From Streptomyces sp. NBC_00459 (GTDB lineage: Bacteria; Actinomycetota; Actinomycetes; Streptomycetales; Streptomycetaceae), in assembly GCF_036013955.1 (NCBI RefSeq), contig NZ_CP107903.1:9238001-9302000 (forward strand): DNA of 64,000 nucleotides, given 5' to 3'. The position numbers were made by a program, and so were the translations under genes. Shown piece by piece: positions 36,223-43,428 of the stretch (positions within the stretch are counted from its first letter, which is position 1; each line of letters starts with the position of its first letter). The notes beneath the pieces are model-generated. The model searched no databases and was not told the DNA's origin. It saw only the letters and a list, made by a program, of their open reading frames with translations.

Positions 36223-36657
36223 TCACTGGAAGTCGCACCCGGGGTTCGGCGCGTCCTCAGAGAAGGGCGAGCCGTGCGGCAGCACGTACAGGACGTCGAG
36301 CACGACGGGCGTGCTGCCGAGATTCCGGCCTATGTGGACGTTCCCGGGACCGGCCGGCTCGCTGATGGCGCTGCCCTGCGGATACTCGCCGTCGGATGCG
36401 CAGGTGGAGTCGAAGTGGCTGAGGGTGCCCTGTTTGACGAGACCGTAGAGCGGCCCGTCGTGGTAGTGCCAGCCGGTGGCCTGGCCCGCGGGGATGGTGA
36501 TCTCCCGCAGGGTGTAGTCGGTGTCGCCGATGGTGGTCTGGGCCAGTATTCGGCCCGACACTCCCGGCCCGGGCGGGGTGGCGTGGGCGGTGCCGCAGGC
36601 GAGGACCGCGGTGACCGTGACAGCCCCGGCCGTGGCGGTGCGAAGCAGATTGCGCAT
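36223..36657 (-). CDS. Secreted cupin-domain protein
   Basis: A 144-residue exported protein. A signal peptide spans about 1-27 (LLRTATAGAVTVTAVLACGTAHA). The rest is a single cupin barrel: GWHYHDGPLYGLVKQG is cupin motif 1 with His-His and one Tyr in place of a ligand, and NVHIGRNLGSTPVVL holds the His of motif 2. Cys at about 100 and 141 may pair. It may bind metal; no enzymatic role can be deduced. GGGGGACTCC precedes ATG 36657. It converges on the SpoIIE gene. Confidence 0.82.
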   Translation of the reverse strand: MRNLLRTATAGAVTVTAVLACGTAHATPPGPGVSGRILAQTTIGDTDYTLREITIPAGQATGWHYHDGPLYGLVKQGTLSHFDSTCASDGEYPQGSAISEPAGPGNVHIGRNLGSTPVVLDVLYVLPHGSPFSEDAPNPGCDFQ

Positions 36658-36767
36658 GTTGGAGTCCCCCGATGGCGAGAGCGTGAGCGCGTCATGACAG
36701 GTCAACGTGATCGTAGAGGGGTGGGGTGGCGGCGGAAAGAGGGAGAGGCTCCCGCCGAACAGAACGC

Positions 36768-36808
36768 GCCGGTGACTGCCCGTCCGTCACGTACGGGCAG
36801 TCACCGGC
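36768..36808 (-). terminator. Strong terminator of the DHA2 exporter gene
   Basis: Perfect 16-bp arms (GCCGGTGACTGCCCGT / ACGGGCAGTCACCGGC) around a 9-nt loop lie 20 nt beyond the exporter's stop codon on the minus strand. It also shields the cupin gene from readthrough. Confidence 0.85.
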
Positions 36809-36827
36809 TCCGGGGTGGAGCGGGATT

Positions 36828-38312
36828 TCAGGCTCGCTCGGCCACTGCCTCGGCCGGGATCTCCGTCTCTGCCGCCCTGCCCGTTTCCGGCCGGGGCCGA
36901 CGCGGAATCCCCAGCGCGCACAGCGCGCCCGCGAACACCACGACGACACCGACCCACACCGCCGGGTGCAGCCCGTCCACGAACTGCTGCGGCGAACCCG
37001 TGCTGCCGTGTGCCACGAACACCGTGCTCAGTACGGCGATCCCGAGCGCCCCGCCGATCTCCCGGACGGTGGTGTTGGCGCCGGACGCCTTGCCCGCGTG
37101 CTCGCGGCTGACCGAGCCCAGCACCACCGCCGCTGTCGGCGCGAACACGAAGCCCATGCCGATCCCGGCCACGATCATCGGCCCGACCAGGGAGGAGTAC
37201 GTGGTGTCGATGTCCGCGACCAGGTTGATCCAGCCGAGCCCGACGCCCTGGAGGAAGAGGCCCAGGGCCATCAGCCGGCCGCCGCCCACCTTGTCGGTGA
37301 GCAGGCCCGCGACGGGGGCGACGAACATCGGCATCAGTGTCCAGGCGAGCGTGCGGACCCCGGCCTCCAGCGGCGAGCGCGGCGGCACGATCTGGAGGTA
37401 CTGGGCCAGCAGGAAGAGGGACCCGAAGACACCGAAGTACATGGTCGCCGAGACGACGTTGGTGAGGGTGAACGCCCGCACCCTGTAGAAGGACAGCGGC
37501 AGCATCGGCTGCGGGACCCGGGCCTCCCAGGCGACGAACACGGCCAGCAGAACCGCGCCCGCTGCGAACGCGCCGAGCACCTCGGCCGAGGTCCAGCCGT
37601 CCGTCTCGCCGTTCACGATGCCCCACACCAGTGCGAACAGGCCGGCGGCGGCCAGCACCATGCCGACCAGGTCGAGTGCGGCTCCGGGCAGCCTGCTCTC
37701 GCGGAGCGTTGCAAGGACCAGCGGCACGGCGACGATGCCCACCGGTACGTTGATCCAGAAGATCCACCGCCAGTCCAGTCCCTCGACCACCGCGCCGCCC
37801 ACCACCGGGCCCATCGCGACGGCCAGACCGCTCACACCCGACCACAGGCCGAGCGCCAGCCCGCGCAGCCGGTCCGGGACGGCCTGCGAGAGGAGGGTGA
37901 GCGACAGCGGCATCACGGCCGCGGCACCGAAGCCCTGCACGGTACGGAACGTGATCAGCTGCGCGCTGGTGTCGGAGAGGCCGCAGCCGACCGAGGCCAG
38001 AGTGAAGACGACGATGCCGATCACGAAGACCGCGCGTCGGCCGAACCGGTCACCGAGCGCGGCCCCCGTCATCAGCAGACAGGCGAAACTGAGGACGTAC
38101 GCGTTGACGAACCACTGGAGCTGCTGGGTGTTCGCCTCCAGGTCGACGGCCAGTGTGTGCAGGGCCGTCGAGACGACCAGGTTGTCGAGCGCGACCATGA
38201 ACATGGGCACGCTGCACGCGACGATCGCGACCCACAGCGGCACCCGCCGGCCGGTGGCCGGCGGCGCGTCGGCCGCGTCCTCCACGACCGGGTTCTCTTC
38301 GGACAGCGTCAT
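36828..38312 (-). CDS. DHA2 (EmrB/QacA) family MFS drug exporter
   Basis: A 494-residue proton-coupled exporter with about 14 membrane segments. Motif A is GAALGDRFGRRAVF, motif D1 is LDNLVVSTALHTL and motif C-like GLAVAMGPVVGGAVV marks drug:H+ antiporters. WRWIFWINVPVGI is the classical DHA2 signature. ATG 38312 lies 95 nt after the DUF3291 gene; both are probably one operon, divergent from a MerR activator with palindromic sites. It likely exports a toxic compound that the MerR protein senses. Confidence 0.93.
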   Translation of the reverse strand: MTLSEENPVVEDAADAPPATGRRVPLWVAIVACSVPMFMVALDNLVVSTALHTLAVDLEANTQQLQWFVNAYVLSFACLLMTGAALGDRFGRRAVFVIGIVVFTLASVGCGLSDTSAQLITFRTVQGFGAAAVMPLSLTLLSQAVPDRLRGLALGLWSGVSGLAVAMGPVVGGAVVEGLDWRWIFWINVPVGIVAVPLVLATLRESRLPGAALDLVGMVLAAAGLFALVWGIVNGETDGWTSAEVLGAFAAGAVLLAVFVAWEARVPQPMLPLSFYRVRAFTLTNVVSATMYFGVFGSLFLLAQYLQIVPPRSPLEAGVRTLAWTLMPMFVAPVAGLLTDKVGGGRLMALGLFLQGVGLGWINLVADIDTTYSSLVGPMIVAGIGMGFVFAPTAAVVLGSVSREHAGKASGANTTVREIGGALGIAVLSTVFVAHGSTGSPQQFVDGLHPAVWVGVVVVFAGALCALGIPRRPRPETGRAAETEIPAEAVAERA

Positions 38313-38407
38313 GGCGGGGGAGTCTCCTAGGGGGAGTGGCTGATCCAGTAATCGAGTGGTCCAGCGATCCGGTGGTGCGGTGGTGCGGCGGTAGTCGGCA
38401 GGAGGGG

Positions 38408-38830
38408 TCAGACGGTCGGTGAGCTGCCGTCGGCGTCAGCGCGCTCCTGGGCGGCCAGCCGGTCGCGCGCGTCCGACCAGTCGATGGGCAGGTCCGCCGC
38501 CGGGGTCTCCCAGAAGGTGAAGACCGAGCGGTTCATCGTGGAGCGCAGGCCGGTCATGACCGACTTGTGGGGCTCGGTCCGCGCGTAGGTGTAGAGGGCC
38601 TGCTTGTCCTCCCAGGCCGACAGTGTCCAGAACGTGCGCTTCAGCGGCTCGGCGATCAGCGAGGCGCCGTACGCGCCGGGCGCGCTCTTCACCTGCTTCC
38701 ACGCGGCGAGGGACCGCAGGAAGAAGCGGGGGACGTCCTTGAGGGAGCGGACCTCCAGGCGGGACGCCATGACGAACGCCGTCGCGTCCGGAGCGGGCTT
38801 GTTGACAGTGGTCCAGGGCAGGGTGGGCAT
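38408..38830 (-). CDS. DUF3291 / spheroidene monooxygenase-like protein
   Basis: A 140-residue small protein of the dimeric alpha-beta barrel kind. MASRLEVRSLKDVPRFFLRSLAAWKQVKSAPGAYG and RTFWTLSAWEDKQALYTY are the two beta-alpha-beta halves, with the WTLSAWED pattern shared by DUF3291 and antibiotic-biosynthesis monooxygenases. It could be a small oxygenase or binding protein that modifies the drug exported by its neighbour, but no catalytic residue can be assigned. It is the first gene of the MerR-controlled unit. Confidence 0.75.
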   Translation of the reverse strand: MPTLPWTTVNKPAPDATAFVMASRLEVRSLKDVPRFFLRSLAAWKQVKSAPGAYGASLIAEPLKRTFWTLSAWEDKQALYTYARTEPHKSVMTGLRSTMNRSVFTFWETPAADLPIDWSDARDRLAAQERADADGSSPTV

Positions 38831-38874
38831 GGCTGCGGCCTTCTTCTGAGAGGCAGGGCGGAGCAGAGGCTCTC

Positions 38875-38917
38875 TTGGATACCTTCGCTATCCATGTTAG
38901 ACAGTAGAGGTATCCAA
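38875..38917. promoter_or_regulatory. MerR-type operator between divergent genes
   Basis: TTGGATACC (38875-38883) is an exact inverted copy of GGTATCCAA (38909-38917). The left arm also forms a shorter palindrome, GGATA-N7-TATCC (38877-38893). The region lies between the DUF3291 gene and the MerR gene. Confidence 0.7.
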
Positions 38918-38939
38918 TGACCAGAGCGGAGCCCGACCG

Positions 38940-39587
38940 ATGCGCATGTCCGAGCTGAGCCGCCGCAGTGGCGTCTCCGTCACGACGATCAAGTACTACC
39001 TCCGCGAAGGTCTCCTCCCGGTCGGCCGCCAGCTGTCGGCCACGCAGGCCGAGTACGACGAGAACCACCTGCGCAGACTCCGGTTGATCCGCGCGCTGAT
39101 CGGCGTACGCGGCCTGTCCGTCAGTACCACCCGGGAGGTGCTGGGCGCCCTCGCCGAGCACACCGCGGACACCCACCGCCTCCTGGGGCTCACGCTCGGG
39201 GCGATCCGGCTGGCCGACGAGACCGAGGCGGACTCTCCGGAACCGGCCGAAGTCGACGCGCTGATCGAGGAGTTGGGCTGGGACGTGCACAAGTCCGCCC
39301 CCGCCCGCGTCACACTGGCCGACACCCTCGCCTCGCTGCGCACCCTCGGCTCACCACTGGACATGCGGGTCCTCCTGCCGTACGCCCGGCTGGCCGAGGA
39401 GACCGCGGTCCTCGATCTCGACCAACTGGACGGGATCGAGGACCCGTTGGAGGTCGCCGAACGCGCGCTCCTGCTCACCGTCCTCCTGGAACCCGCGCTC
39501 ATGGCGCTGCGCCGCATGGCCCAGCAGAACGAGTCGGCCCGGCGGCACGCCGACGGGGCGGACGGGCTGGACCGGGCGGACAACTGA
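38940..39587 (+). CDS. MerR family transcriptional regulator
   Basis: A 215-residue regulator. The HTH and wing read MRMSELSRRSGVSVTTIKYYLREGLLPVGR, followed by a dimerisation helix (RRLRLIRALIGVRGLSVSTTREVLGAL). The long C-terminal effector region lacks the Cys residues of metal sensors, so an organic ligand is more likely. It is divergent from the DUF3291-exporter unit with palindromic sites between, and convergent with the last gene of the PUFA-like cluster (6-nt gap). Confidence 0.9.
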   Translation: MRMSELSRRSGVSVTTIKYYLREGLLPVGRQLSATQAEYDENHLRRLRLIRALIGVRGLSVSTTREVLGALAEHTADTHRLLGLTLGAIRLADETEADSPEPAEVDALIEELGWDVHKSAPARVTLADTLASLRTLGSPLDMRVLLPYARLAEETAVLDLDQLDGIEDPLEVAERALLLTVLLEPALMALRRMAQQNESARRHADGADGLDRADN

Positions 39588-39593
39588 CCCGGC

Positions 39594-40883
39594 CTACCGG
39601 CCCAGTTCGCGCAGCAACTGGGCCGCCGCCTCCTTCCCGGCGGAGAACGCGGCCTCGTGCGAGCCGATCTGGTCGTGGTACTGCTGCTTGGAGTGGAAGT
39701 ACGAGCCGCACAGCTTGACCCGGGGTCCTTCGTTGACCTCGTAGACGGTCTGCTGGGCGCGGCGCATCGCCATGTCGAGGACCGGGTGTTCGTAGTGGAA
39801 GGTGCGGATGACGGTGTCCTCGGCGACCGGCAGCGGGCAGTCGAGGGTGACGAAGTAGTCGGTCTCCGACTCGAAGTCGTGCAGCTTGTTCATGTAGTAG
39901 GCCACGTACGTGCGCGGCTGCCCGTCGACCGTCACCTTGCCGTAGTTCCAGGCCTCCCAGCGGGACCGGTCGGCCGGCATCACGGACGGATCGGTGTGCA
40001 GGATCACCGTGGAGGCGTTGTAGCGCAGCGGCGCGAGCAGCTCGCGCTGTCGGTCGGTGGGGTTCTCCAGGAGGGCACGGGTCACATCGGCGTGCGTGGC
40101 GAGCACCACGTGGTCGAAGCGCTCGGAGCCGCCCGCGGTCCGCACGGTGACCCCGTCCTCGTCCTGGTGGATCCCGGTCACCGGCTCGGACAGCCGCACC
40201 TTCGGGTCGATCGCCGCGAGCACCTTGCGGACGTACGAGATCGAACCGCCGCCCACGGTCCGCCAGTCCACGCGGCGGCCGCCGAGGCCGGTCTCGTCGT
40301 GGGCCATGAAGAACGCGATCACGGTCGTGGCCGGCATCTCCCAGACCAGTTCGGCGGGCACCGACCACACCGCGCTGCACAGCAGGATGAAGTAGCCGTA
40401 CCGGAACTCCTGGCTGTAGCCGCCCCGGTCGAGGTACTCGCCCATCGGCATGTCAGTGCGCTTGCGGAAGAAGTCCCGGCGGCCCTCCTCGTGGAACCGG
40501 CGGGCCTCGCGCCAGATGGTCTGGAACGCCTCCGGGTAGCGGGCGCGCACCTCCTCCTCCGGCAGGTCCATCTCGTCGCTGCCGTACTGCACGCCCTCGG
40601 TGAGGTCGAAGAAGTTGAAGCCGCTCAGCAACTGCTTGGATTCCACGCCCAGTTCGTCGAAGAACCCGCTGAGGTTGGGGTAGGCGGGGCGGTTGAAGAC
40701 GACGAACGCGGTGTCGATGCCCAGGACCCGGCCGGCGTCCTCGACCTCGACGGTGTTGGCGTGTCCGCCGTAGTGGTCCTCGCGTTCGAACAGGGTGATC
40801 TCGGCGTGCTCGCGCAGGGCGTAGGCGGCGGAGAGGCCGGCGACGCCACCGCCGACGACGGCGATGCTGGGCTTGGCGGACAT
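39594..40883 (-). CDS. FAD-dependent oxidoreductase (COG2907-like)
   Basis: A 429-residue flavoprotein. The dinucleotide motif is IAVVGGGVAGLSAAYAL, followed by LFEREDHYGGHANTV, and the second FAD motif is VKLCGSYF near the C-terminus. DTAFVVFNRPAYPNLSGFFDELGV matches predicted NAD/FAD-binding proteins of the amine-oxidase/desaturase superfamily (COG2907), elsewhere found near cyclopropane-fatty-acid genes. It is the last gene of the cluster, 16 nt after the PPTase, with AAGGAG before ATG 40883. A role in oxidising or desaturating the acyl product is inferred. Confidence 0.85.
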   Translation of the reverse strand: MSAKPSIAVVGGGVAGLSAAYALREHAEITLFEREDHYGGHANTVEVEDAGRVLGIDTAFVVFNRPAYPNLSGFFDELGVESKQLLSGFNFFDLTEGVQYGSDEMDLPEEEVRARYPEAFQTIWREARRFHEEGRRDFFRKRTDMPMGEYLDRGGYSQEFRYGYFILLCSAVWSVPAELVWEMPATTVIAFFMAHDETGLGGRRVDWRTVGGGSISYVRKVLAAIDPKVRLSEPVTGIHQDEDGVTVRTAGGSERFDHVVLATHADVTRALLENPTDRQRELLAPLRYNASTVILHTDPSVMPADRSRWEAWNYGKVTVDGQPRTYVAYYMNKLHDFESETDYFVTLDCPLPVAEDTVIRTFHYEHPVLDMAMRRAQQTVYEVNEGPRVKLCGSYFHSKQQYHDQIGSHEAAFSAGKEAAAQLLRELGR

Positions 40884-40899
40884 CGAGTGCTCCTTGGAG

Positions 40900-41610
40900 T
40901 CAGCTGGTGAGCGTGGTGGTGACCAGTCCGCCCGGTGTGCCTTCTGCGGCGGCGACTGCCACCACATGACCGGGGCTCGGATGGATGAGGTCGAAGTGCC
41001 AGCGCCGGCGCGCCGGCTCGGGTTCACCGGTGTCGTACAGGCGGATGGTGCCGCCGGTCAGGCCGGTGAAGGCGATCGTGGACAGGTCCCGGCGCAGGCC
41101 CGTGCCGAGCGCCTTGAGGTACGCCTCCTTGAGCACCCAGTAGGCGGCGACATGGTCGGGGAGTGCGGCGTCCGGGACGGCCGCCAGTTCTGCGCGCTCC
41201 CGGTCGGCGAAGAATCGGGGGAGGTGCGCGACCGCGTCGGCGCCCGCCGGTGAACGTTCGGCGTCCACCCCGCAGGCCCGGCCGCCGTCGGTGACCACGC
41301 AGGCGGTCAGGCCGTCGGTGTGGGAGAGGTTGAAGCGCAGCCGGTGCTCCGCGGACGGCTCGGGTTCCGGTCTGCCGTCCGAAGTGGTGTGAAAACGCCA
41401 GGAGTCGAGCGGTCGGCCGGTGCGGGAGCTGAGGGCGTGCCGGGCCAGCAGCCGGGCGGCCAGCCGGCGGCGCCGTTCGGGCGGCGCGAGGACGCGCTCG
41501 CACCGCTCGCGCTCGGCGGCGTCGAGCAGGGCCGGACCGCCCGAGCGATCGATGAACGCCTCGGCGGCCGAGTCCGGCAGCAGCCACAGATGGCGGTCGG
41601 GGTTCGGCAT
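40900..41610 (-). CDS. 4'-phosphopantetheinyl transferase (Sfp type)
   Basis: A 236-residue enzyme that moves phosphopantetheine from CoA to the Ser of carrier proteins. The three Sfp motifs are present: RFNLSHTDG, CGVDAER (Mg-binding Asp and Glu; usually GVDVE) and WVLKEAYLKALGTGL. It almost certainly activates the four ACP domains coded in the same cluster (three in the PfaA-like protein, one free). PUFA clusters characteristically carry a dedicated PPTase (PfaE). It lies 12 nt after the dehydrogenase gene. Confidence 0.93.
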   Translation of the reverse strand: MPNPDRHLWLLPDSAAEAFIDRSGGPALLDAAERERCERVLAPPERRRRLAARLLARHALSSRTGRPLDSWRFHTTSDGRPEPEPSAEHRLRFNLSHTDGLTACVVTDGGRACGVDAERSPAGADAVAHLPRFFADRERAELAAVPDAALPDHVAAYWVLKEAYLKALGTGLRRDLSTIAFTGLTGGTIRLYDTGEPEPARRRWHFDLIHPSPGHVVAVAAAEGTPGGLVTTTLTS

Positions 41611-41622
41611 CCGGCACTCCGG

Positions 41623-43413
41623 TCAGAGCCCGGCGGCGGGCAGGTCGCCGCGCTCGGCGAGCGGGAACTGCCAGTACGAGAACAGCCGGTTCTCCCGGTG
41701 CAGATGCCGCAGCACCCGCATCACGTCGTCGACCACACCGGCGTCGGTGACGGCTTCGTGAGGACGCAGGTGCCGTCGCACGCGCTCCAGTTGGAGCAGG
41801 AGCAGCGCGCCGCTGGGCAGCGGGTCCTCGAACGCGGCGGCGGAGTGGACGTAGGTGTGCACGCAGGCGGCGGCAGCGTGCAGGAGGCAGTACTCTTTGG
41901 CCAGGTCGAAGAGTTCGGCGGACTGGCCGTACTCCCGGCCCAGCGACGCCTTGAGCGAGATCACGCGCTCGCGCAACGACTCGGCCCCGGCGAGGAGTTG
42001 CTCCGCCGTGTCAGCCGCCCGGGTCAGCCGGTCGCGCTCGTCCCGCTTGGCCTCCCCGGCCAGCCGGCGCAACCGTACGAGCGCGGCGGGCGCGGCGAGG
42101 AGGGCGTCGTCCCGGCCCCGGCTGTACAACTCCTGGTCCCAGGGCCGGTACAGCGGCAGCTCGCGGTCGATGCCGTAGAGCACGGCCGCGCGTTCGCCTG
42201 CCTCCTCGCGCAGTGTCCCGTCGGCGGTCGCGGCCGTGGTGAGGAGGCCGTCGAGCTGGAGCGCGATGTTCTTGAGGTTCACGACGGTGTTGCCGTCGGC
42301 GAAGTTGGCGACCGGCAGATCACGCAGCATCTTCTGGTGGATCGCGTAGTGCGGATGGTCGCGCAGATAGAAGCGTGCTCCGAGTACGACGTTGAGCTGG
42401 GCGAAGGTGCGCTCCAGGACCGTCGGCACGAAGTACTTGACGACGGACGACCACACGCTGGTCTGCTCCGGCACCACCTGCAGGGCCCGCACCGCGCCCA
42501 GACTGACCGCGTCGGCGACCATCAGATCCGCGAAGCACTCCACCAACTGGCGCCGGGAGTAAGGGACATCACTGACCGTACGGCCGAAGACCGTCCGCCC
42601 CTCGGTGAAGTCGAGCGTGATCCGCAGCCCCGTGTCCACCGCCGACAACGCGATGCCGCTGATGAGGGCCCGGGCCGTATGCGAGGTCTTGAGCGCGATC
42701 TCCAGACCCTGTCCCTCTCTGCCGATCAGCGCGGAGTCCGGCACGAAGACCCGGTCGAGACGGAAACCGCTCATGTCCAGCCCGCGCAGTCCGTGCATGC
42801 GCTCGCGCGGCAGCTCGTCCACGGTCCCGGCGGGGGTCTGCCGTTTGTCGAGGACGAAGACGGAGTAGCCGCCGGGTCCGCCCCGGGGGTCGGTACGGGC
42901 GTGGACGCTGAGCCCGTCGGCGACCCGGCCGTTGCCGATCAGCCACTTCTCCCCGGTGAGGAGATAGCCGCCGTCCGTCTTCTCGGCGGTCATCTCGTTG
43001 GCGAGCAGATCACTGCCGTGCCGCCGCTCGGACAGGCCCCAGGCGTAGCGGGTTCCGTGCTGGATGGCGTCCACCATGGCCCGCTTCTGGGCGTCGGTGC
43101 CCGCCACCCAGGCCGGCATGAAACTGAGGCTGGTGATGATGAACGCGGTCGCGGTGGTCGGGTCCCGGCGGGCGATCAGCCGCATCAGGTTGAAACCGAT
43201 CTCCACATCGCCCGCCTTGCCGCCCTGGGCGCGGGGGAGCGAGTGGTCCAGCGCGCCCCAGCGCTGGAGAAGGTTGACGAACTCGTAGGGATAGTCCTCC
43301 CGTTCGTCGTACTCGAGGACACGGGTGTACGGCATGCGGCTCGCGGGGTCGTGCGGATCGCCCAGGTGGCGTTCCAATCGCCCGGCCAGCTCCGTGAGGT
43401 CCGACTTCGGCAC
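41623..43413 (-). CDS. Acyl-CoA dehydrogenase family protein (second of pair)
   Basis: A 596-residue flavoprotein. YAWGLSERRHGSDLLANEMTAEKTDGGYLLTGEKWLIGNG is the FAD and acyl-binding middle region; LDFTEGRTVFGRTVSDVPYSRRQLVECFADL begins the helical C-terminal domain. It is about 200 residues longer than ordinary acyl-CoA dehydrogenases. It shares the HGSDLLAN motif with the upstream neighbour, so both come from one subfamily. GTG 43413 follows GGGAG; TTG 43425 is a poorer choice. It probably introduces a double bond into an acyl thioester of the cluster (inference). Confidence 0.87.
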   Translation of the reverse strand: MPKSDLTELAGRLERHLGDPHDPASRMPYTRVLEYDEREDYPYEFVNLLQRWGALDHSLPRAQGGKAGDVEIGFNLMRLIARRDPTTATAFIITSLSFMPAWVAGTDAQKRAMVDAIQHGTRYAWGLSERRHGSDLLANEMTAEKTDGGYLLTGEKWLIGNGRVADGLSVHARTDPRGGPGGYSVFVLDKRQTPAGTVDELPRERMHGLRGLDMSGFRLDRVFVPDSALIGREGQGLEIALKTSHTARALISGIALSAVDTGLRITLDFTEGRTVFGRTVSDVPYSRRQLVECFADLMVADAVSLGAVRALQVVPEQTSVWSSVVKYFVPTVLERTFAQLNVVLGARFYLRDHPHYAIHQKMLRDLPVANFADGNTVVNLKNIALQLDGLLTTAATADGTLREEAGERAAVLYGIDRELPLYRPWDQELYSRGRDDALLAAPAALVRLRRLAGEAKRDERDRLTRAADTAEQLLAGAESLRERVISLKASLGREYGQSAELFDLAKEYCLLHAAAACVHTYVHSAAAFEDPLPSGALLLLQLERVRRHLRPHEAVTDAGVVDDVMRVLRHLHRENRLFSYWQFPLAERGDLPAAGL

Positions 43414-43428
43414 GGGGTCTCCCAACGG

